DNA from: Anodontia alba | Taxonomy: Eukaryota > Mollusca > Bivalvia > Lucinida > Lucinidae | NCBI GenBank assembly: GCA_964016985.1 | Contig: OZ024828.1 | Span: forward strand, 90,864,399-90,928,398 | DNA length: 64,000 nucleotides | Direction of reading: 5' to 3' | In this document: positions 1 to 11,010 of the stretch, in pieces | Layout: every line of letters begins with the position of its first letter | Position numbering within the stretch: the first letter of the stretch is position 1 | Program-made: the position numbers and the translations under genes | The notes under the pieces: model-generated | The model's input: only the letters and a program-made list of their open reading frames with translations | Database searches by the model: none | What the model was told of the DNA's origin: nothing

Positions 1-177
1 CTATCTGAGAATGTTCAAGCGTACAATCCGACAAATAAATAGACGAACAAAAACAACCAGCCGCGCCATCCATAACATGCTTAGGTGATACACAAAGCAT
101 GAGATGGATGGGACGACAGTTTTACATGTGCATGAAAATAAAGTTTTTGGTAAGTGACAATTTTTTAGGAAATTAAA
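1..177 (-). other. CR1 3' UTR or flank
   Basis: Sequence downstream of the ORF2 stop on the minus strand. It probably includes the LINE 3' untranslated region; no terminal short repeat, poly(A) or target-site duplication is visible before the window edge. Confidence 0.4.
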
Positions 178-2321
178 TTAGTTGGTTAGGAGATATGTTT
201 TAACCTTTTGTTTGAAACTATTTAATGACGATGCAGTTCTAATTTCAATTGGTAGTGCATTCCATTGTTTGGCTCCCTGTATGGTGAATGAGCGGTCATA
301 ATAACAAGTTCTGGCATAAGGCATTCTTAGTAGGTCGTTTTCTACTGATCGCAAACTTCGACTATGAGTTTAAGAAACCTTGCTAAAAAGGCCTGTCATG
401 TATTCCGGTGCCAAATCTTTAAGGGACTTATACATCATAATGCAAGTATGATACTGGATACGTTTTGGAACAGACAACCATTTTAATTCCTTGAACATTG
501 ATTGTGATGGTGACATTATGTCTGCCTGGAGTATTATACGGGCAGCGCGTTTTTGCAGTTTTAGAAGTCTGTGTATGTTAGATGCAGAACAGCGTCCCCA
601 TACCAAACACCCATAGTCAAACAGAGGAAGAATATATGAATTATAGCATTGATTCAGGCTGGCTTTTCCGATATATTTTGATAGAAGTTTGAGCAATGTT
701 ATTCTTCTAGAAACATTTAAGGAAACAACGTCTACTTGTCTATCCCAATTTAGTGTTTTGTCGATCATTACACCAAGCAATTTCTGGTTTTCAACCTCCT
801 TAATGATTTCGGTGTCAATATATATTTCTATAGATTCAGCTAGGGATAAGTTTTGTCTGGATCCCAAGACCATGAAGGATGTTTTACCAGCATGTACATA
901 CATTTTATTCTGTCTACAGTATAATTTGAAATCATTTGATGCAACCTGCAGTTTATTTTTGACAATGTTAGATTCTTTACTTCCAGTGTGGACGGTTGTA
1001 TCATCAGCATAAATATCAACATATGCTTCATTAATAAACAAAGGCAGGTCGTTTATAAACAAAAGAAAAAGAACAGGACCTAAGACAGAGCCTTGTGGGA
1101 CTCTAGATTTAACAGTTTGTACTGATGAAACCAGTGATTTTTCGACAATACACTGTTTCCTGTCCGCTAAGTATGATTTTATCCATCTTAGAGAGATAGC
1201 ATTAAACTTGTAAGCAGCCAATTTTTTAACTAACAGGTCATGATCTACAACATCAAAAGCTTAACGTAGATCGAAAAATACTGCACCAATTTTTTCGCCG
1301 TTTTCTATATTCTTCAGCCATTTATCAATTAGGTTTATTAGGGCAGTGTTGCATGAGTGATATTTTCGAAAACCAGACTGTGATTGGTGAAGTAACTTAT
1401 ATTTGTTCATATATGCAAACAAATGTTTTGTTTTGTGACGTGTTTTTCGATGATTTTAGAAAGAACAGACAGTAGAGATATTGGTCTATAGTTAGTCGGA
1501 TCGTCTTTTGAGCCACCTTTATATATAGGGGTGACCTTTGCAAGTTTTAATGGGTCGGGAAATTGACCAGATGATAAACTTATGTTAATTATTTCTAAGA
1601 GGCTTGGAGAAATAATATGAGCCCTGATTTCAATATTTTTGCGCTTATACCATCTAAGCCTGTTGCTTTATTAGAGTCTAATGAGTTGATGATTGATAGT
1701 ATATCAGATAGTTTCATATATGGAATTTGAAAAGTGACATTTTGAGGTATTTTTGATTCAACATGCATATTTAATTTTGAGATGTCATAAGGAATGTCAT
1801 CTTCCCCATGATCGCTTTTCAGCTTATCACTTATTGATGCAAAGTAATTACTTAGTTGATTAATCACATCGGAGGCAGTATCATTCAAAACATTGTCAGC
1901 CTTTATTGTTGAGGGTATCGAGGTTCTTTCAGTTTGGCCATTTAGATTTTTAATATGACCCCAAAGATATGAAGTTGGTTTGTTTTCAGCTATGGATTTG
2001 GTAAATAATTCACTCTTTGCTTTTCGAATAAGTGCTGTCGTTTTATTTCTCCAATATTTATATTGGGTCCAGTTTTCATGTTTATGATATGTATCTCGAG
2101 CTTTTGATGCTGATTTAATATCTTCATTGAACCATTCTGGTTGTGTATCCCGTTTTACACGTTTTGTTTTTATGGGTGCGTGTCTGTTATATACTTCTGA
2201 GAATTTAATGCACCAGCTACTGAAATTACTTATCTGAGTCACTGTAAGATATCTGGACTGAATTTAGAGCTTCAACAAGTTCGCAATTGAAATAATCTTC
2301 ATTGAAATGTTTAAAGCATCG
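178..2321 (-). pseudogene. CR1 ORF2, linker and reverse transcriptase
   Basis: Continuation of ORF2 in shifting frames. 2242-1595 holds the EN-RT linker and the start of RT (KATGLDGISAKILKSG). A frameshift near 1615 leads into the KVTPIYKGGSKDDPTNYRPIS motif, another lies near 1425, and the palm motif FFDLR-stop-AFDVVDHD has a TAA at 1261-1263 in place of Lys. 1221-370 holds RVPQGSVLGPVLFLLFIND and the catalytic YADD box at about 1000-1011. A second in-frame TAA at 370-372 interrupts the C-terminal region, which reads on in the same frame (GAKQWNALPIEIR) to a natural TAA at 178-180. RNA-dependent DNA polymerase by family; not functional here. Confidence 0.88.
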
Positions 2322-3353
2322 CTATATTATAGAGGTATGCTCATGTTTTTTAATTTGTCTTTTTGCTGTGCATCGGGTAAAACATATCGGATAGCGGTCA
2401 CTAATGGCAATATGAGGGACAAAAACTTCTGTGATATTTTCAGGACTTGATGCATATAAGTGATCAATTAATGTTTTCGAATGAGCGGTGATCCTTGTTG
2501 GATCTTGTATAAGTTGATTTAGGTCATGAAGTTCTGTTATATGTTTCCATCTACTACACATTATGATGGAGTTTTGGATGTCAACATTCAAATCACCCAT
2601 CAGATAAATTTCGTTGCTGACCACAAGTGATGCTTCGATTTGTTTAGAAAATATGTCATACCACTCAGATGTCGCAGACGGTGGTCGATAGACAGAACAT
2701 AATAAAAACGGCTTGCTATTTTTAATTGTTATTTCAATCCAAATTGATTCGATGCTTGTAGACTCAAGATCATGTCTACGAACATAGTCGACGTGGCACC
2801 TTAAGTAAACGAGTATACCTCCCCCTTTGGTTGTTGAAGTATTACATTCATTTCTATCTTTTCTCTCAAAAGAGTACCCTGGCATGCTGAGTATGTCGTC
2901 AGATACAGTAGTGTTTAGGAATGTTTCGCATGTACCCAAGACGTCAATGTTGTTTGAACTTTTCAGCATAATTTTGATTTCATCAAGTTTTGGTTTGATG
3001 TGCCTAACATTCAGATTTAAAATATGTAGCCCCCGTTTATTAAAGCGTAGTTCAGTTTGTGTATGGGCAATATTATGCGATATTGGCGGGGATGGAAGTT
3101 CTTTGTCGGTATCGTTGAAACGACCATTTGGCATTTTTGCTTCGGTTTTATTGACATAAGAAGCAGATCGTGTGGCACTAAAATCTGTTTGTGATGTACT
3201 TTCTGTAATATGAGGTTCTTGCAATGGCATATGATTCATATTTGTATTCTCGTCACATTTGATGTTATTGCATTCAGAGCAAACTGTGTCAAGTATTTGA
3301 AAATAATTTGACGAATTAAGATTGTTACATGATAGGCTCCCAGACTCTTCATC
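2322..3353 (-). pseudogene. CR1 ORF2, endonuclease domain
   Basis: APE-type (EEP) endonuclease segment in the same frame as the 3' part of ORF1, separated only by the TAG at 3354-3356. The first ATG in this frame is at 3239. A Cys-bearing stretch (VCSECNNIKC) precedes it and is open back to the TAG. Motifs seen: LNLNVRHI, GTCETFL (catalytic Glu region), GGGILVYLR, WIEI, YLMGDLNVDI (Asp-x-Asn) and TLIDHLYA. The final motif, normally Ser-Asp-His, reads ISDRYPI, so the catalytic His is Arg (CGC at about 2391-2393). A frameshift near 2322 ends the frame. The domain would nick target DNA to prime reverse transcription; this copy is probably inactive. Confidence 0.85.
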
Positions 3354-5277
3354 CTACTGTTTCTGAAAGTTACGTCTTCTTAAATGACGTGGGCGTTGCA
3401 TTTTGCCATTGCTAGCAGCTTGTGCATTTCGATACCTGTTAACTTGGGGGAGAATTGGACAACTGTCATGTATATTATGAACCAGTTTTCGGGTTCCTGA
3501 AAATTTTAGGTTAACCTGATCCTCGTGGAAGAAGTCGAACGGAAGTTCGCCAGAGGCCATGATAAAAGAGTTGTGGTTGTTTATAAACTGGGCTTCGTTT
3601 TGGTTGCTGATGTCTTTTAGAATGTCGTTAAATTGTTTCATGTCTGTTCCACCTCTTGGGAGAAGACCCGAGACATGGACTTTGCATCCGGAGTTTTTCA
3701 AGAAAGTCAACAGGGCATTGTACTTTTCCCTGAAGGAATCTAGACTGATATTTTCATCTATATCATATCTCCTGACGTGAATGATTATGTTTTCATATCG
3801 GGACAGGTCCATTTTTGTCAAGGTTTGGTGGAAAGCTCCGATTTTGAATTTTTGAAAACCTTTTACTTTTACATTAGGGGCTAAAAACTTGGTATCTATA
3901 CTCTTCAGTATACAAGAACCCGTGATGAATGTCAAATCACGTTTTGGTAAAGGAATGGTCGAATTTTGTTCTACTCCTTTATTTTGAGTCAATGGCTTTC
4001 CGGTTTGTTCAGATTCACCTGTTAGGTCAATGGTCATGTTTTGGTTTAAGTTTGAGTTGTTTTTTTTTGAAGTCGAAGCTTGTGAAGGGGTTTTTATGTG
4101 ACTGTTTTCCACATTTTTGTTATTTGGCAATACTGCAGGGTTGTCACTTGCTGATATCAGTTTGGATGTTTTGCCGACCAGATCAGCCGTATGTTTCACT
4201 GAATCGATGATAGAGTGGGATTTAGAAATAATTACATCAGCTTTTCTTTCAAGGCCTGACTTTACGGAACCTATCTCCTTTGATATCGAGGAGAGTGAGT
4301 CTGTGGTGGTCTGTTGACAACATTTGTTTTGGTTTGATATAGCTGTAAGCCTGTCGTTTAGACCTTCATATTTGCTTTCCATTTTATTTGTAAATTCGTG
4401 AAAGCTTTTGACAAACGTTGTTGCTGTATCCAGAATTAAATCTATTTGCGATTTCATCTGGTTTACAACTTTTGGCAAGCACCTGCAGACCCCACAAACC
4501 CAAGCTCCAACTGCGTCTATATCTTTTATGCCTACACACTGAGTATGGTACCATACCATACATATATTGCAACGAAGACTGTTAGAGTTGGAACACGTAG
4601 CCAAACTGCAGTTTTCTAAACACTGAATTTCACTGTCTTCGGGTGTGTCCGTGTGTAAGTTCGCACTACTTTCTAACTGGCTTGATTGCTTGCCACCCTT
4701 CTTCTTTCGCTGACCTTATTGTTTCTGTCTTTATCTTTTGTCTGTGCAATTGTCTTTTGTTCTGTAACACTGTCATCCAAGTTGGTATCAAACGTACTGT
4801 CAAATTGCGAAGCCGTAACCGTGGAATTTAGCGAGTCATTATGATCGTACATTGTGCTGTCCAGCTCCCGTATGATTGTGTCCGAAAGTCCGTATTGTTG
4901 TGAGTTCTCACTTGTGAGGCGTATCTGAGACGTTTCTGTTTGTTCGTGACCCGAAGAATGGTCTGACTTTGTGACGTTATTCTGTTTCGACTTTCGTTTT
5001 GTGGTTTGTCAGTTTTAGTTAAACGCCTTGTTTTTTCTCGTTGGGCCTCATTACTCAAGAGATTTGAGATGTACTGTGCTGTCTCATCAGCTTGTCTGTC
5101 ACCAACTTCAGGAAGCAGCTCCAGAATCTCGGACTTGATTTTTGATTTATAAGTGCTTTTATTGGTCTTTACCTTGCTGAGCTCATCCAGGTCAAGAGAT
5201 AGTATTGTTTTGACATATCTGCTTCTCAGGGACTCATCGAGTTCTTGCAATTTATTTTTCAAATCATTTTCTGCCAT
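3354..5277 (-). pseudogene. CR1 ORF1 (PHD-like finger + SGNH esterase-like), frameshifted
   Basis: Starts at the ATG at 5277 (MAENDLKNK). This first frame is open to 4828 as a charged, helix-rich N-terminus. Homologous-looking Ser/Asp/Lys-rich sequence continues in a second frame over about 4870-4690, and a third frame runs from about 4717 to the TAG at 3354, so at least two frameshifts break it. The third frame holds a Cys/His-rich PHD-like finger at about 4630-4480 (CxxxC, CNIC, WYHTQC, WVCGVCRC). A Ser/Thr linker follows. Then comes an SGNH-like region at about 3940-3450, beginning FITGSC and including HVSGLLPRGG and FNDIL. Known role of such ORF1 proteins: RNA binding and chaperoning in the retrotransposition RNP; the esterase role is unclear. 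It is followed in the same frame by ORF2. Confidence 0.8.
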
Positions 5278-5398
5278 TTTGTCGATTTACTACACAATTC
5301 GGTAATCAGTTAAGCTATTTATAAGCTATTGTGATTTGTGAGTTCCTCATTCCACTTTCGACCTTCGAAGTGTGAACATCGCTAATTCACGAATAACC
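5278..5398. promoter_or_regulatory. Divergent intergenic region between LINE ORF1 and a plus-strand ORF
   Basis: 121 bp separate the minus-strand CR1 ORF1 start (5277) from the plus-strand ATG at 5399. Either the LINE 5' end and an unrelated element abut here, or one short region drives both directions. No TATA box is evident. That this is a promoter is inference from arrangement only. Confidence 0.35.
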
Positions 5399-6214
5399 AT
5401 GTCTGATTCAGTTATGCCTGGTGTACTCCTCAGGGCTCTGAGCGAGTACAATTTTGTCGGCTCCCCACTCTGGAGGATGTCCGACGGAAAAGATTTAGTT
5501 CGGGTTGAACTAACCTTTCATAAGAAGCTACCAACGCCTCGAGTCTACAAGAAGGGGGCTGAAAGCAGGAGGCAGCCTGCACCCCCTGCTGGCGAGTGGC
5601 CTCGCCAGCCTGCTCCTGCTAGAAGACCGCCATGCCGAGAACCGACGCAGATGGAGAGGGAGACGCTACCACCACCACCACCACAGACTACAGTACAGAC
5701 GCCATACCAGATCACCAGACCACGCTACAAGACTACAGCTACCATCACCGCATCGCCAACTATCACCAAACCAGCACCAGCGTCTCCCGTGACACCGCCT
5801 CCGAAGAAAGCCAGGAAAGAGTCTCCAGCACCACACCGCCCGATCCAATACTGTTCATACCACTACGAGGAAGAGTACCCTATCCACGAGAAGTACGACC
5901 TACAGGACGCTCTAAGCAACAAGCTCTATGGTCTTGACATCGCGATAATCAAGGCTCAAAGAATCCCTGAAGAAGATGAGAAGATGAACATAGATCTACC
6001 AGCATACTTCCTACACAGAACATGGAAGAAAGATTGGCTGTTCATCAAGGGACCGACGTCAAAGTACCACCAAGAAGAGTTCTACACCAAGATAGAAGAA
6101 CTAGCCAAATCAGGAAAGCCACAGACGAACACCATATCCTGGTTTGGCTTCCTAGAGCGTTCCTGCGGCGACCCAAGGGGGAAGTACCAGTTCGTTAGAG
6201 TGGAACCACGCTAG
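5399..6214 (+). CDS. Unrecognised 271-aa protein, probably mobile-element encoded
   Basis: Open frame of 271 codons from ATG 5399 (context ACCATGT; a GTG 27 bp upstream extends the frame but is not a plausible start). I do not recognise it. Three parts are visible: an N-terminal compact region (residues ~1-50; GSPLWRMSDGKDLVRVELTF); a Pro/Thr/Arg-rich low-complexity linker (~55-145) ending in a basic PPPKKARK that could be a nuclear localisation signal; and a C-terminal region rich in aromatic and charged residues (~150-271; YCSYHYEEEYPIHEKYDLQ, AYFLHRTWKKDWLFIKG). No Cys/His finger, DDE, RT or protease motif is seen. GC and CpG are higher than in the flanks. It starts 121 bp from the CR1 ORF1 on the other strand and is followed 6 bp after its stop by a hairpin array. 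It could be a transposon accessory protein or an antisense ORF in the LINE 5' UTR. Confidence 0.5.
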   Translation: MSDSVMPGVLLRALSEYNFVGSPLWRMSDGKDLVRVELTFHKKLPTPRVYKKGAESRRQPAPPAGEWPRQPAPARRPPCREPTQMERETLPPPPPQTTVQTPYQITRPRYKTTATITASPTITKPAPASPVTPPPKKARKESPAPHRPIQYCSYHYEEEYPIHEKYDLQDALSNKLYGLDIAIIKAQRIPEEDEKMNIDLPAYFLHRTWKKDWLFIKGPTSKYHQEEFYTKIEELAKSGKPQTNTISWFGFLERSCGDPRGKYQFVRVEPR

Positions 6215-6220
6215 AGACTC

Positions 6221-6344
6221 GGGTGAGGACACCCTTCTGGATCATGGGTGAGGACACCCTACTTTCTTCATTGACATGGGTGAGGACACCCTATCAGCGC
6301 TCTGGGTGAGGACACCCTCTAGGCAGCCTGGGTGAGGACACCCC
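6221..6344 (+). repeat. Five copies of a short hairpin (GGGTGAGGACACCC)
   Basis: Identical 14-mers start at 6221, 6246, 6278, 6304 and 6330 (spacing 25, 32, 26, 26 bp). Each folds into a 5-bp stem (GGGTG/CACCC) with an AGGA loop. The spacers are unrelated to each other, so only the hairpin is conserved. The array begins 6 bp after the stop codon of the 5399-6214 ORF. It may be a protein- or RNA-binding array in the 3' UTR or near the end of a mobile element. Confidence 0.7.
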
Positions 6345-6593
6345 TCCGGCGACTCCCTTCCTCGGCTAGTGATGAAACCTTAGCACGATTCGAGCTGAGT
6401 ACCTAATGCACCATGCAGTCGGAATTGACACGCATTAGGTACGAGATTAAAAGCTCAAACTTTTCGGCCGATCGTCAAAATTCTGCAACTTCCAGGCTGG
6501 ACTACTACTCTCGCACGAGGTCTGGACACGCACGATGTCTGGACGCGCACGCACCCCGTGTCTGGGCGAGGTGACCTAGTTATGCATTATAAC
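6345..6593. other. GC-rich tail with inverted repeats
   Basis: CpG-rich sequence unlike the AT-rich DNA to the right. TACCTAATGC (about 6399-6408) is answered by its inverse GCATTAGGTA (about 6432-6441). TCTGGACACGCACG-like phrases recur at about 6520-6560. Probably the end of the same element as the ORF at 5399. No ORF. Confidence 0.4.
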
Positions 6594-6595
6594 TA

Positions 6596-6702
6596 CCCAG
6601 CTAGCATTCTACGTAAATCTACATCGGGCCGTCATCGGCCCGTCAGCTACCCTGACGGGCCGATGACGGCCCGATATTGATTTACGTAGAATGCTAGCTG
6701 GG
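6596..6702. mobile_element. 107-bp foldback MITE (CCCAGCTAGCATTCTACG ends), copy 1
   Basis: Almost the whole element is an inverted repeat: CCCAGCTAGCATTCTACG at the left and its complement at the right. TA lies on both sides (6594-6595 and 6703-6704), probably a TA target duplication. Each arm contains its own smaller inverted repeat (CGGGCCG/CGGCCCG), so it can form a four-arm cruciform. Other copies: 23690-23796, 49634-49740, and a diverged one at 16368-16463. Confidence 0.85.
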
Positions 6703-6704
6703 TA

Positions 6705-8735
6705 GGCACCGTTTCAAACCAACCCAGTAGTCCAGTAAAACTAATCTAGATTTATCTGGCGCTGCCTCTATGTGACTCGGTTGCCTGGCAGCGTTAAAAA
6801 TCTGTAAACTGTAACTGTGAGTTCCTTTCAGTTCACTCAGGTTAACGGTAAACACTGGTGAATACGCTCAGGTGACACAGGAAAGATCAATAAAGGAATT
6901 TTAAATGCATATCGATAACTTCATAATTTCTTCATTTTTGTATCAAATGTTTACAGTACCTTGATATTACAACTTTATCCAGTATCCTCTATGAATTACA
7001 GTCTAAAGTAGCACTTAATTGAATAGATTTTTTAAAAATAACGAGACATCGAAAAACATCGACTTGTTCTGGGGGGATTGTTCCCGGATCATCTCGTTCG
7101 CCATCTTGAATTTGGCATCACGGTAAGCAGACCAATAAATAGTACGCCAAAAATGATAAATAACTATTGATAAGCAGGTTTAAAGTTGCTTTTGAATCAA
7201 TAATAATAAGCTCTACTGAATTAAAAAAATGCAGATAAAAAATTACCGAACATATCACGTGACCTAATTTGACCCTGGCGCATGAGGCCAACTGTTTGTA
7301 AACAAACTGCTGTCAAATCTTATACATATCAGAAAAAAAAAAATAGTTGGCTTAGTATGTTGACATCAAAGGTAGTGCCTTTATTTCATATTATTTTTGT
7401 GTTAAGAACGCCGATTCCAGTGTCCGATAAAAGCCTAGTGGATAAAACCAAAATACCTGCCCTATTTATTTATTCATTTGTTGATTTATTTAATTTTTGC
7501 ACAGACTCATAAGCAGGAATTCTCGTACTACAGCTACTAATCCGCACCAATCGGTCCCTTCTGTGACGTCACAGCCTGTCGCTAGTTCTCAGACAGGTAA
7601 TAGTGTGGAAATGTATAGAATTATATAGGAGCCCATCATTTAACTAATAAAATCATTTATTTTCAATAATACAAGATATTATTATAACCTCGCAATAGAT
7701 GGAAAAATGTATCTGCTTCAATTTGATACCAAATTTGTTGAAATAAGATAAATTTTAAAATGGCCCAGATTGTAATGAATGCTACAAGGGTTTTTCCTTA
7801 TTAAGTCTTTGTATTTTACAACAAAAATGCAAAAAAGCCTTGATTCAATCGCCCATAAGTCATATTTTTTAAAATTTCTCCGTTCGCTATAACCTCTCAT
7901 TCGATAGATCTATTTAATATCTATAGTTATGTAGTAAAATATTGAATAAATTATTTTATTAAAAATGGCCCACAGGTTGCAGAATATAGCTATATTTCAA
8001 AAATGCGGAGCGAAAATGTGTAATGATTACACAGACGCAGGTCTTGTGTGTACACATGATACTAGAATGAATTGCAAAAATGGTTGTAAGAATTGGAAAA
8101 TAAAAAACGAAATTGGTTTCTATTGATATATTATAAAGATTTAGCTTCAATTAAAGGAAAACAAAGATATATATTTATAATAATATAAACTTATTAATTT
8201 TTGTTTATGTTGAATAAATTATTATGTTTTTATTCGGCAACTTATTGAAGCTTTAATGAAAATGTGATATACATTTTGTAATTACTTTTGACCATAGGAA
8301 AACTACAAACTGCTTAATTACTTGTTTGTTTAATGACGAAAAAATGCTTTGTCGGGATACAAGAAGAATACCTAAATATGCGACCACTCTTGCGATGTTT
8401 TCTTAACAACAATTACTGCTAATGAATGCCAATTATGTCCTTATCTTGACGAAAGAAAACAACGAAATCACTTTTTACATAACTGACATACATGCTTATG
8501 CGCAATTTTAATAGCACAAACAGAATCAAATTCAACATTTGATCTTTTTGCATAAACTAGCGCTTTAATTGACACAATTTGCTCATTTTAGATTCCTGTA
8601 CATAAATAAGGACTAAAGTATATGGTTCATAATCATGGCTTCATCTAACTGCGTGCGTGTACAAAATAAATTTGACTATAAAAACTGAATGAGGGTGAGG
8701 CTCTCTCTCTCAAACGTTGGTCTCTAAATCTGTGA
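6705..8735. other. AT-rich stretch with no recognisable gene
   Basis: No ORF with family features. Contains poly(A)/poly(T) runs and a CCATCTTG (YY1-like) site near 7102. No clear terminal repeats. Confidence 0.6.
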
Positions 8736-9911
8736 ATAACACGAGTCTCTCCAAATAAAACCAGCATTAAATATGACGTGCAAGCATTGTAGTTCCAGAT
8801 CAGCATGTACATACATTTTTTCTCTGATAGAATGTGCAAGCTCTATTCAACATGCGGTGTTAAATATGTATATTTAATAAATAATTTATAATATTTATTT
8901 AAAAAAAAATACATTAAAACAAAATGATAATTGATATTATTTTCAGAAATAATTACTGTAGTAATCTTTAGCTGTATATCATAATTCGGAAAATAAATAA
9001 TCCTATGCTGGTTTCATAAAATGGTTCTCTGTCTAGGAAATTAAAACATAATGATACTAATGATATTATTATTATTATTATTATTTACTACTACTACTAT
9101 TATTATTATGTTGTACATCACAATTTCGAAGAATAAATATTATTATGCTGGTCATATTCGAAATGTTTTATTTGTAAAATAGCCACATGGACAGTTCATA
9201 CTATCGGACATGTGTATTTAAGGGTAAAATATTGCTAATTACCGAATAAACCTTATTAGACACATTAAATTACTATCATCCTGAAATTTGATGAAGTCCG
9301 TTTGGCTACCTGTTGACACAGCGTATACCTGCTATCTGAGTGGCAAACAGTGTAGACCTTGATAAGTTACTCTTTGATGTAATGTCTGATCAGGGTCACT
9401 GCCTCTTGTTATGGTGTGTTTATCAGAATACTGAGGTTAAATACTATAAACCACTTTCTCAGTCAGATTCAATAAATTATTCCCACCTTTTCAAACATTG
9501 CCCTAAAGACAATTGTTTCAAAAACAAACCTGGGATATCAGATGATTCGATTCTACTCTTTACAACACTTGCCCTATCTTTTTAACAAGGCCATTATTGA
9601 ACCAACTGATTTGTCTAAACATTGCTGGGTAAGTGTAAAATAGTGTAGACCCTAAACACACAATGCGTAATGTGACATCTGATCTGGGTCTACACTGTTG
9701 ACACAGACCTCTCTGTCTAAAAACCTAGGATATTAGTAACAGTCATAATCCAAGGAAAACGACATTTTATCCATATTTGCTAACTACCCAACACAGAAAT
9801 GACACGAGTCTCTCCAAATAAAAGCAGCAACCATTGTAGTTCCAGATCAGCATGTGCATACATTTTCTCTGATAGATTGTGCAAGCTGTATTCAACATGC
9901 AGTATAGACTC
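8736..9911 (+). repeat. Direct repeat pair, ~110 bp
   Basis: 8736-8850 and 9800-9911 share CACGAGTCTCTCCAAATAAA, the stretch TTCCAGATCAGCATGT and CATTTTYTCTGATAGA, through CAACATGC. About 950 bp separate them. Both are diverged. Between them is a (TTA)n/(CTA)n microsatellite at 9065-9110 and no gene. Confidence 0.6.
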
Positions 9912-10574
9912 TGCTCAATATATTTCAGCGGACAAACATACTAATTTTTTTCTAGACGGCGAAGGGAACAGAATACCGATTAGGATGGTTAGGACTGGAA
10001 CCAGCAAAACGTAAACGAAAGCTAAGGGCTATTTTTGATAATTTATTTTGAGAACTTATATGTTCTGCGCAAAAAAAAAAAAAAAAAATGGAGACCAAAT
10101 TTAAATTTGTCAATGGTATTTTAGCGGGTTAGCGTCGAAAAATCAGATCTGATAAACTTCTTATCATTATTCTTCATCTTCCACCAAAATGAGGGCACAT
10201 GTGTTCAAGGGCAGAAAAATGCTAAAACATGCGGGTAGACCCCTTCTTTTTTGTTATGTATCTTGTCAGTCTGAGGCTTATCTTTAATTTGAAACCAAAA
10301 TATCTTCTAAATACTTTCTTTTCTTGACCTCTGAGTACACGATAAAAATTAACCTATTTATGCCGAATGGATTCTTCTACCTTCACTCTTCTGACCGGTC
10401 CATTTCCAATATAAGATGTCTGGTTAGTTTTTATTTATACCATGTTTTATAGAACGTCCTGTATTTAATGCAAAGAGTGTAGACCCAGATCAGATGCCGC
10501 AGAATGCACTCTTGCTAATGTCTCTTTTATGCGACGCTAGGCTTAAACGCATTAAGCCACAACACTGGATTGGT
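9912..10574. other. No gene; degraded MITE remnants
   Basis: Short phrases related to the AGTGTAGACCCAGATCAG palindromic MITE family occur at about 10380-10560, without intact ends. A poly(A) of ~18 lies near 10071-10088. Confidence 0.45.
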
Positions 10575-10586
10575 TGTTGTTTAGTG

Positions 10587-10896
10587 TTTGTTTGTTTGTG
10601 TTGAGGTTTTACGGCCCAGACAACCCAATGGGGTCATGTCGAGCGCGGTCAGTTTACCTAACCACACGTTTACTGGGCAGGCTTAGTCCTCTAAGCGGTT
10701 AACCAGTATTGTGCACATTCTTTCGCCAGAAACTGACAACTGCCCTTCTTGAATCAGCAGAAGGGAGAGAATGATCGTAGAAAATATTTCATGATCAATC
10801 TCCACGAAAGAATGTTGCCGACCTCGGCGGGGGTTGAACCCGCGACCTCCTGGTCTTCAGTCGGACGGCGCATCCAACTGAGCCACCGAGGCCGGC
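10587..10896 (-). mobile_element. tRNA-derived SINE, full length, copy 1
   Basis: Minus-strand SINE. Its 5' end (right side) is tRNA-like: A box TGGCTCAGTTGG, B box in GGGTTCAACCCCCGC, followed by an unrelated body ending in an AAAC-rich tail at the left. A perfect 12-bp target-site duplication TGTTGTTTAGTG flanks it (10575-10586 and 10897-10908). Transcribed by Pol III and mobilised by a LINE in trans, by family. The molluscan V-SINE RUDI is a candidate identity, untested. Confidence 0.9.
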
Positions 10897-11010
10897 TGTT
10901 GTTTAGTGTAATGTACAGTTTATGCGTATATGTACAGATTAGTCCTTTAAGTGCTTTTTTGGACGGGCCCTGTTTTTTTACGTAAACTGTGGTGATAAAT
11001 CATATTAGTC

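Larger units (their letters stand above)
1..5280 (-). mobile_element. CR1-like non-LTR retrotransposon, decayed
   Basis: Minus-strand LINE with two reading frames in the CR1 order: ORF1 (PHD-like finger plus SGNH-like esterase), then ORF2 (APE-type endonuclease, reverse transcriptase). The 5' limit is put just above the ORF1 start at 5277. The 3' end probably lies at or beyond the left window edge, because no terminal repeat or poly(A) is seen. Several frameshifts and at least two nonsense codons show it is a dead copy. The PHD/esterase ORF1 is a known trait of CR1 elements; the family name is not resolved. Confidence 0.88.

Noticed and set aside
10820..10896. Possible tRNA genes in the GGTTCAACCCC regions (also 18695, 22922, 43209, 45300)
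   Set aside because: The cloverleaf is imperfect and each is fused to the same SINE body with target duplications, so these are SINE heads.
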